Source: Clostridiales bacterium (GTDB taxonomy: Bacteria; Bacillota; Clostridia; TANB77; CAG-508). From it: 13,525 bases of DNA. The stretch lies in assembly GCA_003525075.1 (NCBI GenBank), contig DQFO01000015.1:1-13525 (forward strand), read 5' to 3'. Positions 1-5,893 of the stretch are shown here, piece by piece. The position numbers and the translations under genes were made by a program. Under the pieces are notes generated by a model. It was not told where the DNA came from and did not search any database. It saw nothing but the letters and a program-made list of their open reading frames with translations. The first letter of the stretch is position 1, and the number at the start of each line of letters is the position of its first letter.

Positions 1-66
1 AAAATCGATCCAAAAGCCGCAGATTTTCATTAAAAAATCATCGTTTTTTTCATTCACTTTTTTCAT
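1..66 (-). CDS. Partial CDS, N-terminal 22 residues of unknown protein
   Basis: From an ATG at 66 an open frame runs on the minus strand to the left edge of the window without a stop. It encodes a hydrophilic start (MKKVNEKNDDFLMKICGFWI and onward). It lies 52 bp downstream of the HTH gene on the same strand, so the two could be co-transcribed. The ribosome binding site is poor, with only a GGA just before the ATG. The family cannot be recognised from 22 residues, and a chance open frame is possible. Confidence 0.4.
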   Translation of the reverse strand, partial: MKKVNEKNDDFLMKICGFWIDF

Positions 67-72
67 TCCGGG

Positions 73-108
73 CTTTTATATTGTTTATGCATCAAAAATG
101 CAAAAGTA
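73..108. repeat. 36-bp dispersed repeat, copy 1
   Basis: This stretch matches 3223-3258 with only two differences, in the same orientation and exactly 3150 bp apart. It contains a small dyad (GCAT, loop, ATGC) in this copy that is lost in the second. It sits between the HTH gene and the partial gene at the left edge. Its nature (element end, regulatory site or remnant of a duplicated junction) is unknown. Confidence 0.6.
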
Positions 109-118
109 GAAAGCAAAA

Positions 119-415
119 TCAAATCAACAGATGCACAGTATAAATATTTGAATTTTTTTTACCATTGACCGAGCAGTGTTCAACATCAATCAAGCATTGA
201 TCCTCAAGAGATTTTATTGCTCGTCTTACACTTTCGTAACTCATATTGCATTGATCAGCCATTTTTCTTATTGACCAATAACTTTTTCCTTTTTTATCTT
301 TTTTAGAAACCAAAAAACAATAGATCATAAAGTCACGACTGTTCAATTTATATTTTTCAAAAAAGTCATTTGGCATAATCCAAAATCTTCCGCTTGGAAT
401 TTTTTGATATAACAT
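119..415 (-). CDS. Small winged helix-turn-helix protein (HTH_36-like)
   Basis: This 98-residue protein is almost entirely one DNA-binding domain. A hydrophobic N-terminal stretch (FWIMPNDFF) is followed by LNSRDFMIYCFLVSKKD, a typical first helix of HTH_36 domains. Then come a helix-turn-helix around SIRKMADQCNMSYESVRRAI (about residues 48-67) and a wing with LIDVEH near 77-82. Such domains occur alone or at the N-terminus of plasmid and phage replication initiators; this one has no catalytic extension. The start at 415 is supported by an AAGGGG ribosome binding site about nine bases upstream. A good sigma-A promoter lies at 521-549, with an intrinsic terminator between promoter and gene, so expression is probably attenuated. 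A regulator of the adjacent mobile segment is the likely role; the target is unknown. Confidence 0.75.
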   Translation of the reverse strand: MLYQKIPSGRFWIMPNDFFEKYKLNSRDFMIYCFLVSKKDKKGKSYWSIRKMADQCNMSYESVRRAIKSLEDQCLIDVEHCSVNGKKNSNIYTVHLLI

Positions 416-448
416 TTTTCATTCCCCTTTCTAAAAATAAAAATAAAA

Positions 449-486
449 AACCTATACGCATCTCAAAATAAAAATGCATATAGGTT
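449..486 (-). terminator. Intrinsic terminator in the leader of the HTH gene (attenuator candidate)
   Basis: The arms 451-461 and 474-484 form an 11-bp stem with one mismatch. Read on the minus strand, the stem is followed by a long T-rich tract (450 down to 431). It lies downstream of the promoter at 521-549 and upstream of the HTH start, so a transcript of about 80 bases would end before the gene unless read-through occurs. A nine-codon frame starting at 492 (MMNLYAFLF) overlaps the hairpin but has no well-spaced ribosome binding site. Confidence 0.7.
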
Positions 487-520
487 CATCATAGTTTTAT
501 TGAATTTTCTCTCCGTTTTC

Positions 521-549
521 ATATTAGCAAATTCATAATTTTCTGTCAA
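521..549 (-). promoter_or_regulatory. Sigma-A promoter of the HTH gene
   Basis: On the minus strand TTGACA (549-544) is separated by exactly 17 bases from TAATAT (526-521). This is close to the vegetative consensus. Transcription would start near 514 and run into the leader terminator and then the HTH gene. A perfect palindrome TTGAATTCAA at 575-584 lies just upstream and could be an operator. Confidence 0.7.
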
Positions 550-635
550 GACCCCTTGCAGATGAAAAAATAACTTGAATTCAAATTCAAACAGAGTTAA
601 CATCACCACAACCTAAAACGAAAGGTGGTGAGGAT

Positions 636-938
636 ATGAAAGAGATGACTGAACTTAAAATGGTATATGAGTTAGTAATTTCAAGAGCTAACCCTCTTGA
701 CAATCCAAGATATGAATTACTTAATCAAGCACAACGAAAAATGAAAGATGCAATTTTAAATGTCATCAGACAGACCAATCCAAATTATCCCGAAATGGAT
801 TATGACGATGATGTGTTTAAGTATATCGTAGAGTTTAATGACGAATATTGTATCGATTCATTTGCTAAAGGAATTTCGTTCGCTTTGAATTTCAAAGAGC
901 AAGCTGAAAGATTTATGAATAAAAAATATGATTATTAA
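636..938 (+). CDS. Small hypothetical protein (possibly DUF6809-like)
   Basis: A soluble acidic protein of 100 residues with no signal peptide or membrane segment. An AAAGGTGG ribosome binding site at 621-628 supports the start at 636. The pattern MVYELVISRANP, a central amphipathic stretch, and a C-terminal IDSFAKGISFALNFKEQ resembles small Firmicute proteins of the DUF6809 type (about 100 residues, ending in a helix with a Gly-rich hydrophobic pattern). This is a weak resemblance judged by eye. It is divergent from the HTH gene and the two share a 220-bp intergenic region, so the HTH protein may control it. The function is unknown. Confidence 0.65.
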   Translation: MKEMTELKMVYELVISRANPLDNPRYELLNQAQRKMKDAILNVIRQTNPNYPEMDYDDDVFKYIVEFNDEYCIDSFAKGISFALNFKEQAERFMNKKYDY

Positions 939-944
939 AAAAAG

Positions 945-971
945 GAACTCACTTCAAATCGAAGTGAGTTC
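945..971 (-). terminator. Perfect 11-bp hairpin with T-run on the minus strand
   Basis: GAACTCACTTC (945-955) and its reverse complement (961-971) flank a five-base loop. The T-run (seven T) follows only on the minus strand (944 down to 935), so as an intrinsic terminator it would stop minus-strand transcripts, although no minus-strand gene is seen to its right. On the plus strand it lies directly after the stop of the 636-938 gene and may protect that mRNA end. Confidence 0.55.
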
Positions 972-1289
972 AAAAATCGGGTTCAACAATATCATCATGA
1001 TTGATATAAAAGCTGCATACAGCGGCTACACATGCGTCAAATTTGCAGAAACATCATCAACTCGTCTTGTTATTTGGTTCACTCAGAAAACAGTCAACAA
1101 TTGGCACACATGTAATAATGGCTTTATTTCCTTGATAAAATATAGTTTTGAGTAAGTTGTTTTATAATTTTGCAATGTTTTTAATTACTTTTCTTTCAAA
1201 TCTTGCATATACTATAAATAGATTATCATTATCAAATATTTTTCGTGTTTTCTGAAAAAGTTCTTGCATTTTTGCAATATTTTTGGTAA

Positions 1290-1295
1290 TATAAT
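1290..1295 (+). promoter_or_regulatory. Perfect -10 box (TATAAT) upstream of the abi leader
   Basis: TATAAT at 1290-1295 predicts transcription starting near 1302, just before the first leader hairpin. No convincing -35 hexamer lies at 16-18 bp: TTGCAT at 1264 is about 20 bp away and TTGCAA at 1272 only 12 bp. The stretch 972-1289 otherwise shows no supported gene. Confidence 0.5.
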
Positions 1296-1301
1296 CACAG
1301 T

Positions 1302-1366
1302 GATCGTGTTATGTAGCTTGCGAGGCGCATAACAAGGGGGAGTTTCTGCGGGAACTCCCCCTTTCA
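1302..1366 (+). ncRNA. Structured leader RNA upstream of the Abi_2 gene
   Basis: Two hairpins lie back to back. The first has arms GTTATG (1308-1313) and CATAAC (1328-1333), with an inner GCTT/AGGC stem around 1316-1326. The second has a GC-rich 13-bp stem with one wobble pair, 1334-1346 with 1351-1363, capped by a TGCG loop. Only three T follow, so termination would be weak and read-through into abi is expected. The 3' arm (1354-1363) is also complementary to the abi ribosome binding site (1374-1382). A conserved RNA motif upstream of abiF-type genes has, as I recall, been described; membership was not tested here. It could be a riboregulator, or an RNA antitoxin of a type III-like pair (inference). 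Confidence 0.6.
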
Positions 1367-1385
1367 CATATGTAAGGGGAGTATT

Positions 1386-2303
1386 ATGGAAGATAAGAAG
1401 TTTTTAACATATGAACAGCAGGTTCAAAAACTTTATGACAAAAAATTAGAAATTCCTAATTGTCAGGAAGTAATTGAATTGCTCAAAAAATACAGTTATT
1501 TTAATTTGGTGAATGGTTATAAAGCTCCATTTAAAAACAAAGACGGAAACTATAAAAAAGGAACTTCAATTAATGATATTTATAGTTTATATATTTTTGA
1601 TGATGCATTTAGACATATTTTAATGAAATACATATTGATTGTAGAATTAAATGTAAAATCATTGCTTTCATATAGTTTTTGTGAAAAATTTGGTGAAAAC
1701 CAAAGTGAATACCAAAATGCAATGAATTATAAATACACACCTAACAATCAAAGAGACATTAATGAATTAATCCAAATTATAACTAAGCAAATTAACAATG
1801 CTTGGAAATTTTTCTATGTTGATCATCAGAAAAAGAAACATAATAATATTCCATTGTGGGTGCTGATAAAGACTTTAACATTCGGTAATATGTCTAAAAT
1901 GTATAGTTTGCAACAAGATTGTATTAAGAGCGACATCGCAAAGGAATTTCCTCTTATAAAAGAAAATCAATTATCAATAATATTAGATATTTTAACTAGA
2001 TATAGAAATGTATGTGCACATAATGAAAGATTATTTGATTTCAAATATCAACAATCTCGATTAAAAACAACAATGATTCATAGGTATTTTAACTTATACA
2101 CTAATAATCCTTCCGCCTCTAATTTATTTGATGTGATAATATTTCTAAAATATTTACTTAATGAATATGAATTTTCTTCTCTCGTTGAAGATATTGATTT
2201 TATATTGCAAAAATTATCAAGAGAAACAAATCAAATACAAAAAAGCCAAATTTTAAAGCTTATGGGATTTCCGCAAAATTGGAAAGATATAATTGATTTA
2301 TAA
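1386..2303 (+). CDS. Abi_2 family abortive infection protein (AbiF/AbiD type)
   Basis: The 305-residue product has the hallmarks of the Abi_2 family. The N-terminus carries the opening motif LTYEQQVQKLYDKKL. A stretch at about residues 33-48 (KKYSYFNLVNGYKAPF) matches the family's tyrosine-rich block. A FDDAFRHILMKYILIVELNVKS helix follows, then IPLWVLIKTLTFGNMSKMYS near 155-175. RNVCAHNER lies at about residues 208-216 and fits the Rx4-6H motif of HEPN-type RNases. The length is normal for the family. AAGGGGA at 1374-1380, five bases before the ATG, fixes the start. Characterised relatives stop phage growth by making the infected cell dormant or killing it; the direct target here is not known. 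The structured leader RNA immediately upstream is the likely control element. Confidence 0.88.
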   Translation: MEDKKFLTYEQQVQKLYDKKLEIPNCQEVIELLKKYSYFNLVNGYKAPFKNKDGNYKKGTSINDIYSLYIFDDAFRHILMKYILIVELNVKSLLSYSFCEKFGENQSEYQNAMNYKYTPNNQRDINELIQIITKQINNAWKFFYVDHQKKKHNNIPLWVLIKTLTFGNMSKMYSLQQDCIKSDIAKEFPLIKENQLSIILDILTRYRNVCAHNERLFDFKYQQSRLKTTMIHRYFNLYTNNPSASNLFDVIIFLKYLLNEYEFSSLVEDIDFILQKLSRETNQIQKSQILKLMGFPQNWKDIIDL

Positions 2304-2653
2304 TATAATTAATTGTAAAGTTGTTATTTTATCGTGAAGATTAGCAACAGGAAATTTATAAGCACATTTCGTCACCTCAGTGTAATGTTCGCAATTTCTC
2401 ATACAAACTTGCTATGTTAAGCAAAAATATAATTCTGAGAGATTTTTGAGAGACGCAAAGTCTGAAAAATGGCTTAAATAGGCGGTTTTGAAAAAAGATT
2501 GCGAGCCTCTGACTCTCCAGTGTAACCTTAATGATACAGTAGAGTTTCAACACTTCCCTATATATTCAACATATAGGCTTAAAAAGTCTATAACAGCCGT
2601 AAAAAGCACTGAAAATGTGCTTGAAAAAATCCTTGATTTTAAGTCAGAGAGTT
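2304..2653. other. Non-coding interval between abi and the tRNA repeat region
   Basis: No convincing gene is seen on either strand. Small hairpins occur at 2557-2577 (CCTATAT, loop, ATATAGG) and around 2607-2625. The decamer TCTGAGAGAT at 2434-2443 and TTTGAGAGAC at 2445-2454 are the first copies of a motif that is repeated through to 3142. Confidence 0.6.
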
Positions 2654-2798
2654 TTTGAGAGATTTTAAGAGACGGCTAATTTCAAAATTCCAAAGTCATT
2701 TTAGTGCGATTTAGGGCATTTATGACTGAGACTTTTGAGAGACATCGCTCAAATCAAAATCGTAACACGAATTGAAATGAGCAAAAAATTTGAGAGAC
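2654..2798. repeat. 145-bp direct repeat, copy 1 (left of tRNA-Gln)
   Basis: This block matches 2998-3142 without indels, at a constant offset of 344 bp and with about six substitutions clustered in the left third. It holds several copies of the decamer TTTGAGAGAY (2654-2663, 2734-2743, 2789-2798, and the variant TTTAAGAGAC at 2664-2673). No protein-coding signal is convincing in it. Confidence 0.9.
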
Positions 2799-2820
2799 AT
2801 TTCTCTCGAAAATTTAATAT

Positions 2821-2894
2821 AGAGGTATAGTGTAACGGTAACACTCCGGACTCTGACTCCGTCATTTAAGGTTCGAATCCTTATACCTCTGCCA
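2821..2894 (+). tRNA. tRNA-Gln (anticodon CTG), CCA encoded
   Basis: A full cloverleaf can be folded. The acceptor stem AGAGGTA pairs with TACCTCT (2884-2890), followed by discriminator G and CCA. The D stem GTGT/ACAC (2830-2833 with 2841-2844) encloses a GG-containing loop. The anticodon loop CTCTGAC at 2851-2857 gives anticodon CTG at 2853-2855. The T arm TAAGG/CCTTA encloses TTCGAAT. The first pair of the anticodon stem is a C-T mismatch. No good promoter lies immediately upstream. It is followed at once by two intrinsic terminators. Confidence 0.93.
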
Positions 2895-2897
2895 TCA

Positions 2898-2928
2898 CCT
2901 CGGAACATTTGTGTTCCGAGGCTTTTTT
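2898..2928 (+). terminator. Intrinsic terminator after tRNA-Gln
   Basis: A perfect 10-bp stem, CCTCGGAACA (2898-2907) with its complement (2912-2921), a four-base loop, then C and six T. Confidence 0.95.
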
Positions 2929-2930
2929 AT

Positions 2931-2970
2931 GCCCGAATACTGCTTTTTACGGCGGTATTCGGGCATTTTT
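2931..2970 (+). terminator. Second intrinsic terminator in tandem
   Basis: GCCCGAATACTGC (2931-2943) pairs with GCGGTATTCGGGC (2952-2964) with a single G-T pair, and is followed by a T-rich tract (2966-2971). Tandem with the preceding terminator, it makes a strong transcription stop after the tRNA. Confidence 0.85.
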
Positions 2971-2997
2971 TCTTTGTCTTAAAATATCGTGAGAGAC

Positions 2998-3142
2998 TTT
3001 GAGAGATTCTAAGAGACAGCAAAATTCAAAATTTCAAAGTCATTTTAGTGCGATTTAGGGCATTTATGACTGAGACTTTTGAGAGACATCGCTTAAATCA
3101 AAATCGTAACACGAATTGAAATGAGCAAAAAATTTGAGAGAC
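2998..3142. repeat. 145-bp direct repeat, copy 2 (right of tRNA-Gln)
   Basis: Same orientation as 2654-2798. Together the copies bracket the tRNA-Gln and its terminators. The decamer recurs at 2998-3007, 3078-3087 and 3133-3142, with the variant TCTAAGAGAC at 3008-3017 and an extra GTGAGAGAC just before the repeat. Confidence 0.9.
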
Positions 3143-3169
3143 TTTTCAAAAAAAGATTAAACTAATATC

Positions 3170-3213
3170 AAAAATAGGACCTTAAAGTAATCAAACTTTA
3201 AGGTCCTATTTTT
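3170..3213. terminator. Bidirectional intrinsic terminator
   Basis: A perfect 18-bp inverted repeat (3170-3187 and 3196-3213) begins with A5 and ends with T5 around a GC-rich centre AGGACC. It can terminate on both strands. It lies between the end of the 145-bp repeat and the second copy of the 36-bp repeat. Confidence 0.85.
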
Positions 3214-3222
3214 ATGTTTGCC

Positions 3223-3258
3223 CTTTTATATTGTTTATCCATCAAAAATGTAAAAGTA
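3223..3258. repeat. 36-bp dispersed repeat, copy 2
   Basis: Second copy of the sequence at 73-108 (two differences, same orientation). It is located between a terminator and the truncated transposase, in a context unlike that of the first copy. Confidence 0.6.
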
Positions 3259-3289
3259 AATGCTAAAATTTTCATTTGCTAATATTAGC

Positions 3290-4119
3290 TTTCCAAGTTA
3301 ATATACACGAAACAGTGTTGCAAATAACCGATTGCGTTTTAGATAAACTTGACGATTGGCAAAGCAGACCTTTGAAAAGAATGTACACATTTCTGTTTGT
3401 GGACTGCATGTATGTTACAATCAGAAAAGAGTATGAGAGCAAAAATTACGCAGTATATACGATTTTAGGCTATGATTTAGACGGATAGAAGGATATTTTA
3501 TGTTTGTGGCTTAACGAAAGCGAAAGCAAATACACATGGATGCAAATATTTGACAAATTAAAACATGGGGTGTGGATGACGTATTATTTATCTGCAAGGA
3601 TAGCGTTTTTGGTCTTGAAGACGGAGCTAAAGCGATATTTAAGAATGTTGTTGTACAGCGTTGTATCGTGCATTTAATTCGAAATTCAATTAAATATGTG
3701 CCAAGCAAGGATTACAAAAAATTCACACAATCGCTTTAAAAAGTATACGGGGCACCAAGCCTTAATTGGTACAGAAAAGCATTTTAACAGTTTTGTCAGG
3801 AGTAGCCACAATATCCCAAAGCTGTTGATGTATGGAAACGAAATTTCAACCATGTCGAGCAGCTTTTTGATTACGGCAGTGCCTTTCGCAAGGTTATGTA
3901 TACAACCAATGCTGTTGAAAGCATAAATTCAAGTTTCAGAAAAGTTACAAAAAAGGTGCTTTTCCAAAGGAAAACACACTACTCAAATTACTATATCTCA
4001 AGATAACGAAACTTTACAAAAAACGGAATGGTAGTAAGCTTCAAAACTGGGCAATGGTCAGAAATCAACTGGCTGCAAATAAAAAATCAGTGCCCGTATC
4101 GAAAAATACGAGCACTTAA
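3290..4119 (+). pseudogene. IS256-family transposase, truncated and frameshifted
   Basis: Conceptual translation in shifting frames gives the IS256 (mutator) transposase core in order. It starts with VLQITDCVLDKLDDWQSRPL and continues with FVDCMYVTIR (first catalytic Asp), NKAVYxxLG-like SKNYAVYTILGYDLDG, LWLNESES, VDDVLFICKDS (second Asp), VQRCIVHLIRNSIKYV, YTTNAVESINSSFRKVTKK (catalytic Glu) and LLKLLYLKITKLYKK. Roughly the first 130-150 residues of a normal ~400-residue protein are missing. An in-frame stop lies at 3486-3488, a frameshift near 3570, and further stops near 3740-3800. No terminal inverted repeats are recognised. It is certainly inactive. A hairpin at 4091-4114 overlaps the 3' end. 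Confidence 0.92.
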
Positions 4120-4127
4120 TTTGAGGC

Positions 4128-4172
4128 GTTAATGCCGTGGTATTTCGCTACGCTTCATACCACGGCATTAAC
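4128..4172. repeat. Perfect 16-bp inverted repeat
   Basis: GTTAATGCCGTGGTAT (4128-4143) and its exact reverse complement (4157-4172) flank a 13-base loop. On the plus strand a short T-run follows at 4176-4181, so it may be a terminator. The long GC-richer stem next to a decayed IS would also fit a small dispersed palindromic element. Confidence 0.75.
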
Positions 4173-4211
4173 ATAATTTTTTATGATTTTCAAAAAACTT
4201 ACACACCTTTC

Positions 4212-4240
4212 TTGACAAAGCCAAAATTGTTATATATTAT
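4212..4240 (+). promoter_or_regulatory. Near-consensus sigma-A promoter with no gene behind it
   Basis: TTGACA (4212-4217) is separated by 17 bases from TATTAT (4235-4240). It points to the right, into the 3' end of the convergent ABC permease gene. Between 4241 and 4412 there is only a 21-codon frame at about 4293-4358 without a ribosome binding site, and a small hairpin, CATTTTTA with TAAAAATG, at about 4329-4348. A small or antisense RNA is possible. Confidence 0.6.
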
Positions 4241-4412
4241 ATTTTTAAGTTAGCTGAATATGTCTTTGTATTAAGTAACGGAATTTATTCTATATGTGTA
4301 AAACAAATGTCAAACTGCCATTGTTCATTTTTATTTATAAAAATGATTTTAAGTGTTAATTTTTGTAGTTAGCATATTGCTTTGTAAAGTAACATTTGTG
4401 ATATAGGGATTT

Positions 4413-5069
4413 TTATATACAATTATATTTGTTTTTTTCAATACCTAATCCGCATAGAAATATACCAATAATTCCTAATGGTAAATAAAAATAGCATAGG
4501 TTTGAATATGTTATTTGATTCAATACATACAGTGGAAAAATCGTATAACGACCACCTAAAATCAAACTGCTTATTATATATAACAAATCCACCATGATTA
4601 CGATAGTTAACGATTTAGTGTAATATAATAAGCAATATGATAGTCCAAATAAAAAAATAGAAATAAGGATTATCGCAATAAAAATCGGTATTGCAGTATT
4701 GATAGTGTAACAGACAATTAATGCAATGATAAATATATTGATAAAAGAGTAAAATAAAAGTAGAAAGAAATCCACAATTTTTACCTTATTGTTACTTATA
4801 TATAATATTTCTGTACCAATTTCTCCTACATAATCCTTCATAGAAAAGACACTCCAGCATATAGAAGCTATAGGAAGTATCATAAAGCAGTATTGTCTTA
4901 TATCAATAAGAAATTCTTCACTAACACCGTTGGTTCTGTAACTGATAATCAAAAGAATAGGTAATATAATATCTATTAGTAAAATTGGAATAAAAAACAA
5001 AAATTTTAGGTTTTTCAGATTTAGTATGCTTCTCTGTATTGAAAATATTAGATTCTTTTTATTGCACAT
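4413..5069 (-). CDS. Small ABC transporter permease subunit
   Basis: A 218-residue integral membrane protein with about six hydrophobic segments, roughly at residues 23-43, 62-80, 98-120, 125-145, 150-172 and 192-212. There is no ATP-binding or enzymatic motif. The start chosen is the ATG at 5069: GAGGACGG lies about seven bases upstream and the overlap with the ATPase is 22 bp, typical of translational coupling. A longer frame from 5141 would overlap the ATPase gene by 94 bp. It ends the operon secreted protein - large permease - ATPase - small permease and is likely the second membrane subunit of an exporter or immunity transporter. The substrate is inferred only from context. No family name is recognised. 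Confidence 0.75.
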   Translation of the reverse strand: MCNKKNLIFSIQRSILNLKNLKFLFFIPILLIDIILPILLIISYRTNGVSEEFLIDIRQYCFMILPIASICWSVFSMKDYVGEIGTEILYISNNKVKIVDFFLLLFYSFINIFIIALIVCYTINTAIPIFIAIILISIFLFGLSYCLLYYTKSLTIVIMVDLLYIISSLILGGRYTIFPLYVLNQITYSNLCYFYLPLGIIGIFLCGLGIEKNKYNCI

Positions 5070-5893
5070 ATATATCCGTCCTCGATATTTGGTGAATCCT
5101 GTATATATTTTAGTTTGATATTTGATAATACCCTCGCACATTTTTGTCCGTTTATTTCAAGATGTTTTTCAATCTGACAATCATTTGGTAAAGTTGATAT
5201 ATCTCTTTCTGGAACTATATAAACTTTCGAATTTGCTATTTGCTTTATATCAGTACTGCTACCACTTGTAACTAATTTACCTTTATTCATAATTACAATG
5301 TTATCACAGATTGCTTCAATATCTTCAACAATGTGAGTTGAAATTATAACGATTATATTTCGTGCTATTTCAGATATGATATTTTTAAATCTTAATCGCT
5401 CTTCGGGATCAAGACCGGCAGTCGGTTCGTCAAATATGATGATTTTAGGTTTTCCGAGCAAAGCTTGAGCAATGCCTAATCGCCTTATCATACCACCGGA
5501 CAATGATGATACCTTTGCATTCATTTTTTCTTCTAAATTAACTACTTTAATAACTCGCTCAATTTCTCTGTTACTATTGTTTAAGTCAATGTTTTTTAAA
5601 TTGGCCATCATAAGCATCATTTCTTTGACACTTAAATCTTTATACATCCCGAATAGTTGTGGAAGATATCCAATACATTCAAGATAATCTTTATTTTCAT
5701 TTATATCTTGACCATTATAAAAAATAACGCCATTATCAACGGGATATAATTTTGATATGCATCTTAATAATGTTGTTTTACCAGCTCCATTCGGACCAAG
5801 TAATCCGTAAATACCATTATTAAATTCAAAACTAAAACTATCTATAGCTTTGAATTTTTTGAATTTTTTAGTTAATCCATTGATTTTAAGCAT
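5048..5893 (-). CDS. ABC transporter ATP-binding protein
   Basis: The 281-residue ATPase has all core motifs: Walker A GPNGAGKTT (residues 33-41), Q-loop LPQ (Gln79), signature LSGGM (131-135), Walker B IIIFDEPTAGLD (151-162) and the H-loop His187 in STHIVED. A C-terminal tail of about 80 residues follows. The family resembles CcmA/BcrA-type exporters used for antibiotics, bacteriocins and immunity. The start at 5893 overlaps the stop of the large permease by eight bases, and GGAGGT lies six to seven bases upstream, so the two are translationally coupled. It is expected to energise transport with the two flanking permeases at the inner face of the membrane. Confidence 0.95.
   Translation of the reverse strand: MLKINGLTKKFKKFKAIDSFSFEFNNGIYGLLGPNGAGKTTLLRCISKLYPVDNGVIFYNGQDINENKDYLECIGYLPQLFGMYKDLSVKEMMLMMANLKNIDLNNSNREIERVIKVVNLEEKMNAKVSSLSGGMIRRLGIAQALLGKPKIIIFDEPTAGLDPEERLRFKNIISEIARNIIVIISTHIVEDIEAICDNIVIMNKGKLVTSGSSTDIKQIANSKVYIVPERDISTLPNDCQIEKHLEINGQKCARVLSNIKLKYIQDSPNIEDGYICAIKRI

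Noticed and set aside
928..1155. Open frame of 75 codons after the small hypothetical gene
   Set aside because: No ribosome binding site, overlaps the upstream gene, begins across a perfect hairpin, and its composition does not look like a protein family.
2790..2820. TTGAGA and TAATAT as a promoter for tRNA-Gln
   Set aside because: The -10 box would touch the first base of the tRNA, so transcription would start inside the gene, and the spacing is 19 bp.
2720..2908. Minus-strand frame of 62 codons across the tRNA
   Set aside because: It is the complement of the tRNA-Gln and the repeat; there is no ribosome site and the tRNA fold explains the sequence.
2434..3142. CRISPR array
   Set aside because: The repeated unit is only about 10 bp and spacing is irregular; no cas genes are present.
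5069..5141. Upstream start for the small permease
   Set aside because: It would extend the overlap with the ATPase gene to 94 bp with no ribosome site; the internal ATG has a good one.
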